The translations under genes and the position numbers were made by a program. The notes below the pieces were generated by a model. The model was not told where the DNA came from. It saw only the letters and a list, made by a program, of their open reading frames with translations, and made no database searches. DNA of 47,605 nucleotides from Candidatus Poribacteria bacterium (lineage in GTDB: Bacteria > Poribacteria > WGA-4E > WGA-3G): the NCBI GenBank assembly GCA_022822085.1, contig JAJECK010000007.1:1-47605 (forward strand), in the 5' to 3' direction. The number at the start of each line of letters is the position of its first letter. Position 1 is the first letter of the stretch. This document shows, piece by piece, positions 35,616-43,704 of this stretch.

Positions 35616-37121
35616 ATGCAGGAAAGAGTGATTCTTGAAAAAATTCGTCACGTCCGCCGCCGTTTGAACGTGCAAGGTTATTTTCAAACCCTTGCCGAGT
35701 TCTTACTCATTGGACTATTAGTTTGTGTGCCCGTAGTTATTGTTGATAGTTTAATCACATCGTTTAATATTCCATCCTTTGTATATGCCTGTGTAGCAGG
35801 TGGGATTGCATTAGCAGCTTTCGTCGTCCGTCTCATTCGTCCGGTAGATCTACACGCAGCTGCCCGTGCGATTGATATTGACGGTTCCCTTAAGGATCGT
35901 GTGATAAGTGGATTAGAGCAAATTGAACATAAATCGAATGAACCGTTGTCAGCATTGCAGCTGCAAGATACATCTAAAAGATTACAAACAATACCGTTGA
36001 AACAGGTAGCGCGTTATACAGTTCCCCGTGAAACCAAATATGTTGCACTTGTGGCTATTTTTGTCGTCGCATTCTCGTTTGTTGAATTTTTCGCTCCACC
36101 CGCGACATCAACTGAAATAGACTATTCACCACAAATCGCTGCAGAAGCGGATGTCCTATTGAGGACAATAGATGAAGCGAAAAAAGATGCCGAATTGAGT
36201 GAAGACGAGGAACTCAAAGAGATTTTGGAAGAGATTGAAAAACGAACTCAGGAACTGAAAAAACCGCAGATTGCTCCGAAAGAAGCACTTGCCAGAATGA
36301 CCGAATTGACTGCATTATTGAAGACGAAGTTTGATCCGATCAAAATGGCACAACAAGAGGCACTGATGAAAGGGCTCGGTCAACAGTTCATCGGAAATCC
36401 GATTCTTGGTGAATTCGGGCAAAAATTGAAAAAGGGTGATTACAAGGAAGCCGCTGACAAACTTGATAAAGTTTCAGAGGATATTCCAAAGTTTGACCAA
36501 GAGCAAAAACAGAACTTATCTGATGAACTCAAACGTGCAGGTAATAGTCTAAAAGATTCCGATCTCAGTGGACTTGGTGGGCAATTATCTGGTGCGGGTG
36601 ATGCATTGGAGGGCAATGATGGTGAAGGTGCACAGGGAAAACTAAGTGAATCCAGTAAAAGCATCCGTAATTTCGACCTGCTCAAAAATCGCAATCAGAA
36701 GTTGGAAGAATTGTTGTGTGCATGTGAAGAGTGTAAAAACTGCATCGGTGCATGTTGCGGTAGTGGAAATGGTAACAAACCTGGAGGTAACAAACTTGGT
36801 AGCGGGTTGACACAACTGTTATCTGACAAACCGAGTGATAAAGCGGGAATGAAAACATCTGAATCGCAACAAGGTGATTTTACTTCATTAGATTCTACAC
36901 TGAACCTTGAACAGCTGAAAGGGGTTCAAGGAGAAGGGGATTCTTCGGTTGAAACCACGAAAGCATCTGCAGAAGGACAGGAATCTTCACTCAGTTATAA
37001 AGATGCTTATATGAAGTATCAGAAGTTATCTGAGGATGCATTGACAGAAGAGAAGATCCCTCTCAGTTATAAGTTCTATGTGAAACGGTATTTTGAGTCA
37101 ATCAAACCTGCAGAAAAGTAA
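35616..37121 (+). CDS. Membrane protein with coiled coil and six-cysteine cluster, first gene of MoxR operon
   Basis: The protein has 501 residues. Three hydrophobic helices lie at about 28-46, 54-72 and 141-160. A long charged helical region follows (about 175-350; EEIEKRTQELKKPQ), with a QNLSDELKRAGNSLKDSDLSGLGG stretch. At 368-381 is a dense cysteine cluster, C.C..C..C...CC, in LLCACEECKNCIGACCGSG. A Gly/Ser/Asn-rich linker and a C-terminal helix (SYKFYVKRYFESIKP) close it. The position before MoxR, DUF58 and VWA genes is typical of large membrane subunits in such operons. I cannot match a named family. The cluster could bind zinc or another metal or form disulfides. A strong AGGAGG and promoter support expression as operon leader. 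Confidence 0.75.
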   Translation: MQERVILEKIRHVRRRLNVQGYFQTLAEFLLIGLLVCVPVVIVDSLITSFNIPSFVYACVAGGIALAAFVVRLIRPVDLHAAARAIDIDGSLKDRVISGLEQIEHKSNEPLSALQLQDTSKRLQTIPLKQVARYTVPRETKYVALVAIFVVAFSFVEFFAPPATSTEIDYSPQIAAEADVLLRTIDEAKKDAELSEDEELKEILEEIEKRTQELKKPQIAPKEALARMTELTALLKTKFDPIKMAQQEALMKGLGQQFIGNPILGEFGQKLKKGDYKEAADKLDKVSEDIPKFDQEQKQNLSDELKRAGNSLKDSDLSGLGGQLSGAGDALEGNDGEGAQGKLSESSKSIRNFDLLKNRNQKLEELLCACEECKNCIGACCGSGNGNKPGGNKLGSGLTQLLSDKPSDKAGMKTSESQQGDFTSLDSTLNLEQLKGVQGEGDSSVETTKASAEGQESSLSYKDAYMKYQKLSEDALTEEKIPLSYKFYVKRYFESIKPAEK

Positions 37122-37136
37122 ACTGAGTATACATGC

Positions 37137-37175
37137 TAAATCACCGCAGAGATGTCCTATCTTTGCGGTGATTTA
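37137..37175. terminator. Strong hairpin after the first operon gene
   Basis: TAAATCACCGCA (37137-37148) and TGCGGTGATTTA (37164-37175) form a perfect 12-base stem with a 15-base loop, 16 bases after the stop codon. There is no long T-run, so it may attenuate or protect the 3' end rather than terminate fully. Confidence 0.4.
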
Positions 37176-37210
37176 ATGTCTATAGTGGATAGTCCAGACT
37201 AAATAAGTAG

Positions 37211-37284
37211 GTCGGGTAGAGGAACGAAACCCGACACGTGATGATTATGTCTATCTTGTCGGGTTTCGCTTCGCTCTACCCGAC
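37211..37284. repeat. Inverted pair of GTCGGGT palindromes (BIME-like)
   Basis: GTCGGGTAGAGGAACGAAACCCGAC (shown in parts: GTCGGGT ... ACCCGAC, 37211-37235) is each other's inverse with 37258-37284 (GTCGGGTTTCGC ... CTACCCGAC). Both are also hairpins on their own. The pair sits between the coiled-coil gene and moxR and may affect mRNA stability within the operon. Confidence 0.65.
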
Positions 37285-37334
37285 GGACAAGTTTAACTTT
37301 GACTTTCCAATAGCCTGCTACCGTAAGGTGAAAT

Positions 37335-38318
37335 ATGTCCGAACAAGTAGAACAAAAACACGCAGAATTTCGCGAGACATTTCTAAAAATACAAGAAGAG
37401 ATTTCAAAACGTATCGTTGGTCAAAAGGAGATTATTGAAGGTGTCCTGATATGCTTGATGACGGGAGGACATGCACTTTTAGAAGGTGTTCCAGGTTTGG
37501 GTAAAACGCTACTCATCAGTACACTTGAGAAAGTACTTGACCTTGAGTATCAAAGGATTCAGTTCACACCTGACCTAATGCCTGCAGACATCGTTGGAAC
37601 GACCATCGTTGCAGAGGACGAAAACAGACAGAAGTTCTTTGAATTCCAACCTGGACCCATTTTCGCTAACCTCGTTCTTGCTGACGAAATCAACCGTGCA
37701 ACCCCCAAAACACAATCCGCTCTGTTAGAAGCAATGCAAGAGAAGTCTGTCACCGTTGCAGGACAGCACCGCTCCCTTGACCTTCCTTTCTTTGTGATGG
37801 CAACCCAAAACCCGTTAGAAATGGAAGGCACATATCCTCTGCCAGAAGCACAACTTGACCGCTTCTTTTTCAAGTTAAAGGTAGAATTTCCCTCTCTTGA
37901 CGAACTTGATTTAGTTATGGAACGCACAACAAAACGTGAAATGCCGTCTGTTGAAAAGGTAAGTGATGGCAAGCAGATAAACGAACTGGAACAGATTGTG
38001 CGTGATATTCTCGTCGCAGAAGATGTACGAAGGTATGCATTGCGTCTTGTACTGGGAACTCATCCCGAAACCGATGATGCACCCGAAAAGACAAAGCAGT
38101 ATGTGCGTTACGGTTCAAGTCCTCGTGGTGCACAAGCATTGATTTTAGCAAGTAAGGTCCGTGCAATTCTGGACAGCCGGTATAACGTCGCTCGTGAAGA
38201 CATCCAAGCGGTCGCATTGCCGAGTCTACGTCATCGACTGATCCTAAGTTTTGAAGGTGAAGCGGAAGGAATTGACCCTGACGAAATCATTCTGCATCTG
38301 TTAGAAGTAATAGACTGA
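37335..38318 (+). CDS. MoxR-family AAA+ ATPase
   Basis: The protein has 327 residues. Walker A is GVPGLGKT (residues 51-58, Lys57). Walker B is LVLADE (113-118) followed by INRATPKTQSALLEAMQE, the MoxR signature. Sensor 1 lies in VMATQNPLEMEGTYPLPEAQLDRF, and sensor 2/lid in the YVRYGSSPRGAQALILASK region. MoxR ATPases act as chaperones that load cofactors or assemble complexes together with VWA proteins. The downstream DUF58 and BatA-like genes fit this. AAGGTG precedes the ATG. Cytoplasmic. Confidence 0.95.
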   Translation: MSEQVEQKHAEFRETFLKIQEEISKRIVGQKEIIEGVLICLMTGGHALLEGVPGLGKTLLISTLEKVLDLEYQRIQFTPDLMPADIVGTTIVAEDENRQKFFEFQPGPIFANLVLADEINRATPKTQSALLEAMQEKSVTVAGQHRSLDLPFFVMATQNPLEMEGTYPLPEAQLDRFFFKLKVEFPSLDELDLVMERTTKREMPSVEKVSDGKQINELEQIVRDILVAEDVRRYALRLVLGTHPETDDAPEKTKQYVRYGSSPRGAQALILASKVRAILDSRYNVAREDIQAVALPSLRHRLILSFEGEAEGIDPDEIILHLLEVID

Positions 38319-38407
38319 AAAATTAGAGTAATCTGATTGCTTAATCCTGTTCATCTCTCCTACACACAAAAAACTGTCCTAAACCCTTGACAGTACTAAG
38401 GTTTTAT

Positions 38408-39298
38408 ATGCAAAACGATACACAATCCGCATTTGACAGTGAATTCCTGAAGAAGTTGGAATATCTTTATATAGTCTCAAAAAAAATATTTTCTGGACGT
38501 ATCAAAGCAGAACGGCGCAGCACAAGACGTGGCGTGAGTGTAGAGTTTGCGGATTACCGGAACTACACACCTGGCGATGATTTCCGATATATCGATTGGA
38601 ATGCGTTTGCAAGGTTAGATGAACTTTTGCTGAAACTCTATGAGGAACGTGAAGACCTGCACATCTATTTCCTCGTAGATGTAAGTCAGTCCATGACTTA
38701 TGGGGAGTTACCAAAACTAATTTATGCAAAACGTGTGGCTGCTGCGCTTGCTTATATCGGTCTATCAAACCTTGATCGCATCGGAATCACAGCATTCAAC
38801 ACAACTGACATGAATAGGTTACCTACAGAACGTGGTAAGGCGAAAATCTTTACCGTCCTGAATTTCCTGGATCAGATCAACGGTAGTGGAGAAACGGATA
38901 TGGAACACGCATTCCAGAATTTTGTACATCAGACGAAACGACGTGGATTGGTCGTGTTGATATCCGATCTATTTGACCCCAAAGGGTTCACTGCTGGTCT
39001 GAATATGCTAAAGTTTCAGAAACATGACCTTTTCGTCGTCCATATTATTGATGAAAAGGAAGCAGAACCCACGCTTCTTGGCGATTACCACCTTGTTGAT
39101 GTTGAAACCAATCAACTCCGACCTGTCACCATCAATGAGAATCACATTAAACGTTACCACGCTCTTTTCCAAAAGTATTGTGATGACCTTGACCGATATT
39201 GTAGACAACGTGAGATTAGCCTTGTGCGGACGATGACAAAAGCACCTTTTGAAGAACTTATTCTGAGAATTTTTCGTATGGGTGGTTTTGTGTCATAA
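38408..39298 (+). CDS. DUF58 (VWA-like) protein of the MoxR operon
   Basis: The protein has 296 residues from the ATG at 38408, which has AAGG 6 bases upstream. A TTG 21 bases earlier is the only longer alternative. The DUF58 signature is complete: RRGVSVEFADYRNYTPGDDFRYIDWNAFAR, shown here as its ends RRGVSVEFADY and RYIDWNAFAR, followed by a VWA-type nucleotide-like core (IYFLVDVSQSMTYGELPK), in which DVSQS is the metal-binding DxSxS. There is no membrane segment, so it is predicted to be the soluble partner of MoxR. The gene lies 89 bases after moxR and 43 before the BatA-like gene. Confidence 0.92.
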   Translation: MQNDTQSAFDSEFLKKLEYLYIVSKKIFSGRIKAERRSTRRGVSVEFADYRNYTPGDDFRYIDWNAFARLDELLLKLYEEREDLHIYFLVDVSQSMTYGELPKLIYAKRVAAALAYIGLSNLDRIGITAFNTTDMNRLPTERGKAKIFTVLNFLDQINGSGETDMEHAFQNFVHQTKRRGLVVLISDLFDPKGFTAGLNMLKFQKHDLFVVHIIDEKEAEPTLLGDYHLVDVETNQLRPVTINENHIKRYHALFQKYCDDLDRYCRQREISLVRTMTKAPFEELILRIFRMGGFVS

Positions 39299-39341
39299 CG
39301 GATCAATCTTGATATAAAATTGTCCGTGTTAGAATAGATAG

Positions 39342-41384
39342 ATGAATTTTTTGTCACCTACCTCACTATTCCTATTTACTCTCGCCATTCCGATCATCGG
39401 GCTGTATATTCTTAAACTGCGGCGAAGACGTGAACCCGTCTCTACCTTGATGTTCTGGGAGCAACTCTTCAAAGAGAGACAAACAACATCTCTGTTTCAA
39501 AGACTAAAACATCTACTGTCACTATTGCTTCAATTGCTTTTTCTTGCCCTTTTAGTGCTTGCGATTGCACGTCCGCAATTCGCATTTATTACGAAGTCTG
39601 CCAGACAACTTATCTTGATAATTGATAACTCCGCGAGTATGAATGCTGTGTTGAAGCTTGATCCTGATAATCCATCTTTAGAAACACGTTTGGATTCCGC
39701 TAAAGAACAGGCAGGACAGTTAGTCCAAGGACTACGTTTTATAGACGAAATGACTATCGTTAGTAATCATAAACAGCCAACAATTCACACACCGTTTACG
39801 GGTCATCAGAAAACACTGAGAGAAGCGATTTTATCAATTGCTCCGACCGATATTAGAACAGACCTAAAACCAGCAGTCGATTTAGCGTACACAATCGCTG
39901 AAACAAAACCGAATCCTGAAATCATTATCATGAGCGACTTTCATGCAGTTACCGAAAAGACAATCACACAATTTCAAGAAACACAATCAGAAGGACAGGC
40001 GACTGAAGAGGAACAGGAAAGTGTGGAGAAACCTAAACTTCATCTGATTAGGATAGGTGAAGATAACGATAATGTCGGTATCACACAGTTTCGTGTACGG
40101 AAAAGCATAGTAAATGTCTTTGATTACGAAACATTGTTGACTGTTGTTAACGCTTCTGATGAAGAAAAGAGATGTAGTGTTGAACTATATTTCAATGACA
40201 GTCTCTTTGATGTGCGTCCTTACACACTTGCCCCTGGTGAGAATAAGTCAGAAATCTTTAGTAATTTTGCTTTTGAAGGTGGAGAATTGAAAGCAGTTTT
40301 AGACATCACCGATGCCTTATCATCGGATAATGTTGCGTATGCTACCTTGCCGAAACGCGAGCAAATCTCTGTTTTGTTAGTTACAGAGGAGAATCCGTTT
40401 TTAGAAAAAGTGCTTTCTGTTGATGAGAAACTCAATCTAAGTGTTATGAAACCATCGGACTATGAGGCTGCTCCAAAAACCGCACAAGTGGTCCTCTTTG
40501 ACAGATACAGTCCGACGAATATAAGTGACGGCAATTATATGTTTATCTATCCTCCGAAGTTAGAGACGGGTGCGCATGACTCTGTGTTAACTTGGGACAT
40601 CGGGGAAGCACTCGAAACACCAATCATCACGGATTGGGAACGGACACATCCAATTTTACAGCACGTTCATCTGGAGAATGTGTTAATCGGAGAGGCATAT
40701 CAGATTACGCCACCATCTACTGCACAGATTTTGGCGCGTTCGTTTGAATCTCCTGTTCTATTCATTGATGTTACGCAGAACAGAAAGGTTGTCTTTGTTG
40801 CAATTAACATCTTGGAATCGGATTTGCCGTTGCGTATTGCCTTCCCTGTTATCATCGCAAATACGATCCAATGGTTTCAACACAGCGAAGGCATACAGGA
40901 GTATCACCTGCAGACAGGAGAAGTGTTAAGATATAAGTTTGAATCGGAATATCTTACCAACACAGAGATTGAACAAGTAGAAGTTCCCGCTGGAAGGACA
41001 CAACACACCTTGACGGTTACTGGTCCACAAGATAAATCGTGGGATGTTCCTATTGAAAATGATGAGATACTGTTTGAACACACGCAACAGGCCGGATTTT
41101 ACAAGGTGACAGATTCAAACGAATCTAATGAGGAACCCGTAGATGAGCCAATTTCCGACAACGAAGAAACAGAGGAACCGAAGCAGTTGTGGGCAGTCAA
41201 CATTGCCAGCGAAACAGAATCTCATATCGGTATTGCAGATGGAATTGAAGACTTGTTAACGAATTCTGAGGTATTGGTCGGTAGTTCATTTTTTCGCTAT
41301 CCGCCTTGGATATATTTAGTTCTGTTGGCAGTCGTATTGACTGTTGTGGAATGGTTCCTATATCAACGGAGAAGAATAGAGTAA
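39342..41384 (+). CDS. BatA/VWA-domain membrane protein
   Basis: The protein has 680 residues. The N-terminal BatA-type region (MNFLSPTSLFLFTLAIPII, LKLRRRREPVSTLMFW) contains two helices (about 4-23 and 56-77). A VWA domain starts at LIIDNSASMNAV, with the DxSxS metal site at Asp95-Ser99, and runs to about 240. Beta-rich domains follow, with a glutamine amidotransferase-like segment about 345-480. A final helix (IYLVLLAVVLTVVEWFLY) anchors the C-terminus, so the middle is probably periplasmic. It is the last gene of the operon. In aerotolerance-type operons such proteins work with MoxR and DUF58. An acidic insert, SDNEETEEPK, lies near the end. Confidence 0.88.
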   Translation: MNFLSPTSLFLFTLAIPIIGLYILKLRRRREPVSTLMFWEQLFKERQTTSLFQRLKHLLSLLLQLLFLALLVLAIARPQFAFITKSARQLILIIDNSASMNAVLKLDPDNPSLETRLDSAKEQAGQLVQGLRFIDEMTIVSNHKQPTIHTPFTGHQKTLREAILSIAPTDIRTDLKPAVDLAYTIAETKPNPEIIIMSDFHAVTEKTITQFQETQSEGQATEEEQESVEKPKLHLIRIGEDNDNVGITQFRVRKSIVNVFDYETLLTVVNASDEEKRCSVELYFNDSLFDVRPYTLAPGENKSEIFSNFAFEGGELKAVLDITDALSSDNVAYATLPKREQISVLLVTEENPFLEKVLSVDEKLNLSVMKPSDYEAAPKTAQVVLFDRYSPTNISDGNYMFIYPPKLETGAHDSVLTWDIGEALETPIITDWERTHPILQHVHLENVLIGEAYQITPPSTAQILARSFESPVLFIDVTQNRKVVFVAINILESDLPLRIAFPVIIANTIQWFQHSEGIQEYHLQTGEVLRYKFESEYLTNTEIEQVEVPAGRTQHTLTVTGPQDKSWDVPIENDEILFEHTQQAGFYKVTDSNESNEEPVDEPISDNEETEEPKQLWAVNIASETESHIGIADGIEDLLTNSEVLVGSSFFRYPPWIYLVLLAVVLTVVEWFLYQRRRIE

Positions 41385-41650
41385 GTGAGATTTCGTTGAT
41401 TAAGCTGCTACTATATGCAAGCGTACTTCGCAAATAGTGCTACTATATGTTGATACATTCAGTTGTCGAATGTCTGAACGCTGAATGGGGCTAAATTAGA
41501 GAAACGCGTCAGTTCGGCAAGCAAAATTCACCTCTACACACATAAACCTGTCAGGACTTACGCATTTCCTCTTAAAAGTCCCGTTGAATGAAGATTAATT
41601 TTTTAATTCGGTCCTTTTTATCCGTCCGAGGCAGGTTCCCCTCCTCCACT

Positions 41651-41858
41651 GGCGAGGCGGGGAATGCCTCAATGGCATTCATACCGTTGATTTCTTCCTA
41701 ACCCCGTTCTCTTCCCAATGCTGCTGGCGAGGCGGGGAATGCCTCAATGTCATTCATACCGTTGATTTCTTCCTAACCTCGGCCTCTTCCCAATGCCGCT
41801 GGCGAGGCGGGGAATGCCTAAATGTCATTCATACCGTTGATTTCTTCCTAACCTCGCC
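41651..41858. repeat. Three tandem 75-base palindromic units
   Basis: Unit starts at 41651, 41726 and 41801 are exactly 75 bases apart. Each starts GGCGAGGCGGGGAATGCC, has CATTCATACCGTTGATTTC in the middle and ends TTCCTAACC(C/T)CG. The third ends CCTAACCTCGCC, which pairs with the GGCGAGG start. Units differ at a few positions (TCAATGG, TCAATGT, TAAATGT). Confidence 0.85.
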
Positions 41859-41927
41859 TATTATTAAACCCCGTTTTAACAGGATAACAATTTTTAAAAA
41901 AAGTCGAGCAGAATAGAAGTGCGTTAC

Positions 41928-42025
41928 CCTTGGGTAAAGGCGAGGTTAGGAAACCTCGCCAGCGGTAGATGATGAGCAGCGAGGGTGCCTTGGGTAAAAG
42001 CGAGGTTAGGAAACCTCGCCAGCGG
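41928..42025. repeat. Two tandem 60-base units with GGCGAGG-type hairpin
   Basis: CCTTGGGTAAA(G/A)GCGAGG followed by TTAGGAAACCTCGCCAGCGG occurs at 41928-41965 and 41988-42025, with starts 60 bases apart. The stem GCGAGGTT/AACCTCGC is a hairpin of the same core as the 75-base units. Confidence 0.8.
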
Positions 42026-42383
42026 AGGGGAAACCTGCCTCGTACGGATAAAAAATTACTGAATTAATAAATTAATCTTCATTCAGTTTGCGCACTCAGA
42101 GGCACAATTTCACAGATTGTGCTACTTGAACTTAAGAACGGCACATGGCGTGTGCGGACTACCTTTAAGCACGTATTTAAATCGGAATTATTAATGCACA
42201 CCCCTCAAATAGCCAAAATGACGACTTTTTAACCCCCTAACCCCTTATCAAGGGGAATGCGTAAGTCCTGATAGTTATTTGAGGATGCTACTGTTTTTGA
42301 GTCAATAATGTGATGTAATCGAGGGAGAAAACCCCTCCCACATGAAAAAAAGACGGAATTTTGCACTTTTTTTGTAATTTTAT

Positions 42384-42413
42384 TTGACAAACATCCGTAT
42401 TATGTAGTATAGT
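42384..42413 (+). promoter_or_regulatory. Possible sigma70-type promoter
   Basis: TTGACA at 42384-42389 and TATAGT at 42408-42413 have 18-base spacing, followed by a TATAAA. The nearest start codon is about 215 bases downstream, so the message would have a long leader that includes the shared motif at 42568. Confidence 0.4.
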
Positions 42414-42567
42414 ATAAATATCATTTTAAGACATGGTCAGTGTTACAAATAAGTTGTGGGTTATAGATGTAAATGATGTAAATGTCCAATATTAAATGTT
42501 AAGGTGTGTCTGGGTGTGGCGGAATAAAGTCCAAATAAGACAGAAACTCACTTAACGCTCTCATATA

Positions 42568-42592
42568 GTTAATTAGCATAAGTCGTTATAAT
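42568..42592 (+). promoter_or_regulatory. Upstream motif shared with position 118
   Basis: GTTAATTAGCAT followed by AAGTCGTTAT matches the motif at 118-142 except for a few bases. Here it ends in TTATAAT, so the right end could double as a -10 element. It lies 36 bases before the ATG of the 77-residue gene. Confidence 0.35.
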
Positions 42593-42627
42593 ACTCATAC
42601 TTGTAAATTTCGAATGTGGAGATTGAA

Positions 42628-42861
42628 ATGAATCGGCTACTTGTGAACACTACAATTCAGTTTCGGAAAATGGACGCGTCAGGTGTTCATGACATTTCTG
42701 TGCTCCAGTTTAACTATAAGTTAATACCCCCTTTTTTTATATTCGTTAATTTATACATATTACAAGGTCTAATCGCAGGAATCTTATGCTGCGATATTTT
42801 TGTGCTCGCACGATATATTTCGCCGCGGGCATTTGTTGTTGCATCAAATCGTTCTCACTGA
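42628..42861 (+). CDS. Small membrane protein of unknown function
   Basis: The product has 77 residues from the ATG at 42628, with GGAG 6 bases upstream. A GTG four codons earlier overlaps that ribosome site and is less likely. One long hydrophobic segment (PPFFIFVNLYILQGLIAGILCCDIFVLA, given as PPFFIFVNLYILQ plus GLIAGILCCDIFVLA) should span the membrane, followed by a short basic/polar tail. I do not recognise it. The shared motif and a possible promoter upstream favour a real gene. Confidence 0.4.
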   Translation: MNRLLVNTTIQFRKMDASGVHDISVLQFNYKLIPPFFIFVNLYILQGLIAGILCCDIFVLARYISPRAFVVASNRSH

Positions 42862-42961
42862 ATGCATAATGGTTTGATGTGTGTTACTTCTACTCAATCC
42901 GTGCGTAATGCATGATGATAGAAGATGGATTTTATGAAAAAATTTTGATGGAGGATAGACA

Positions 42962-43690
42962 ATGTATCGAGATGTCTTAGTTAACAAGTGGTTTCTTGGT
43001 GCTTTCATCTTTTGTGTTATTAGTTCTATCGGATGTTCGATCTGGTATCAAACTGATATGGCGAAGTTTCGAAAGGAGATGAAAGTCTACGATGACCTTA
43101 GTGTTCAATTAGCGGATGAGAAAAATGATGCTAAGGTAGCGAAACGCACTAACGTCTCTGGGAAAATCATACAGAATAAGAGGAGCGAAAATGGAGAAAC
43201 GGCTGCTGAGGACGCAATTGCTGTGAATAATGCTACCTTGCCAAAAACACAGAACCATAGAACAAACGTTTCCCCTTATGGGTTCGGTCCCTATCCTGAC
43301 ATTCCTGAGGATTGGCCAGGTAAATACCCATTCAACAATAGTTCTGCAGATCACGAACTGATAGCTCGTGTCCGAGTGGAGTTATGGAAGAAACAGAAAG
43401 TGCACAGCAAAGGCGGTATTATTGGGAAAAATGGATTAGTTTATCCAATTATACCTGGCAAAGTGTATGTTGAATGGCGCGAGTCCACCGATGCAGATGG
43501 TACGATAGTTAGAACACCAGCTCGGGTCCTTGGGCACCCTGATGATTTACCTACAGATCAAGAGACACCCGAAGAAATACTAAGACGTGCCACATACAGA
43601 ATACCAAAAGTTATAAATCTACCTTCTCACTTAGAAATTTTGAGTTTTGATGAAGGAATTGATCCCTACGAATTTTTAGATTTACCATAA
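42962..43690 (+). CDS. Membrane-anchored exported protein, unrecognised
   Basis: The protein has 242 residues. An N-terminal hydrophobic segment (about 10-29, WFLGAFIFCVISSIGCSIWY) either spans the membrane once or acts as a weak lipoprotein signal at Cys25. A coiled-coil-like charged part (about 34-62) follows, then a Pro/Gly-rich domain (PYGFGPYPDIPEDWPGKYPF) and a C-terminal domain ending DPYEFLDLP. Asn-X-Ser/Thr triplets are dense: Asn64, Asn90, Asn102 (followed by Pro), Asn125 and Asn126. An STT3-like gene lies two genes downstream. GGAGG precedes the ATG. The next gene starts 14 bases after the stop. No known domain is recognised. Confidence 0.65.
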   Translation: MYRDVLVNKWFLGAFIFCVISSIGCSIWYQTDMAKFRKEMKVYDDLSVQLADEKNDAKVAKRTNVSGKIIQNKRSENGETAAEDAIAVNNATLPKTQNHRTNVSPYGFGPYPDIPEDWPGKYPFNNSSADHELIARVRVELWKKQKVHSKGGIIGKNGLVYPIIPGKVYVEWRESTDADGTIVRTPARVLGHPDDLPTDQETPEEILRRATYRIPKVINLPSHLEILSFDEGIDPYEFLDLP

Positions 43691-43704
43691 AGGAGATATT
43701 CATA

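Larger units (their letters stand above)
41548..42274. mobile_element. Nested inverted-repeat element, 727 bases
   Basis: The outer ends are CTGTCAGGACTTACGCATTTCC (41548-41569, given as CTGTCAGGACTTACG plus CATTTCC) and, inverted, 42254-42274. Within them a second inverted pair of about 70 bases runs from 41584-41657 (GAATGAAGATTAATTTTTT, CCGAGGCAGG) to 42014-42087, with most bases matching. Inside are two tandem arrays (41651-41858 and 41928-42025). No gene is visible from 41385 to 42627. The structure looks like a miniature transposon within another, or an amplified palindromic element. Confidence 0.65.

Noticed and set aside
37137-37175. End of the operon at the hairpin after the 501-residue gene
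   Set aside because: There is no T-run, and no clear new promoter was found before moxR. The MoxR operon probably continues through it.
41651-41858. Possible integron attC sites
   Set aside because: Units are palindromic and of similar size, but the GTTRRRY core, gene cassettes and an integrase are absent.
41651-42025. Possible CRISPR array
   Set aside because: The tandem units differ along their whole length only slightly and have no unique spacers. No cas genes are present.
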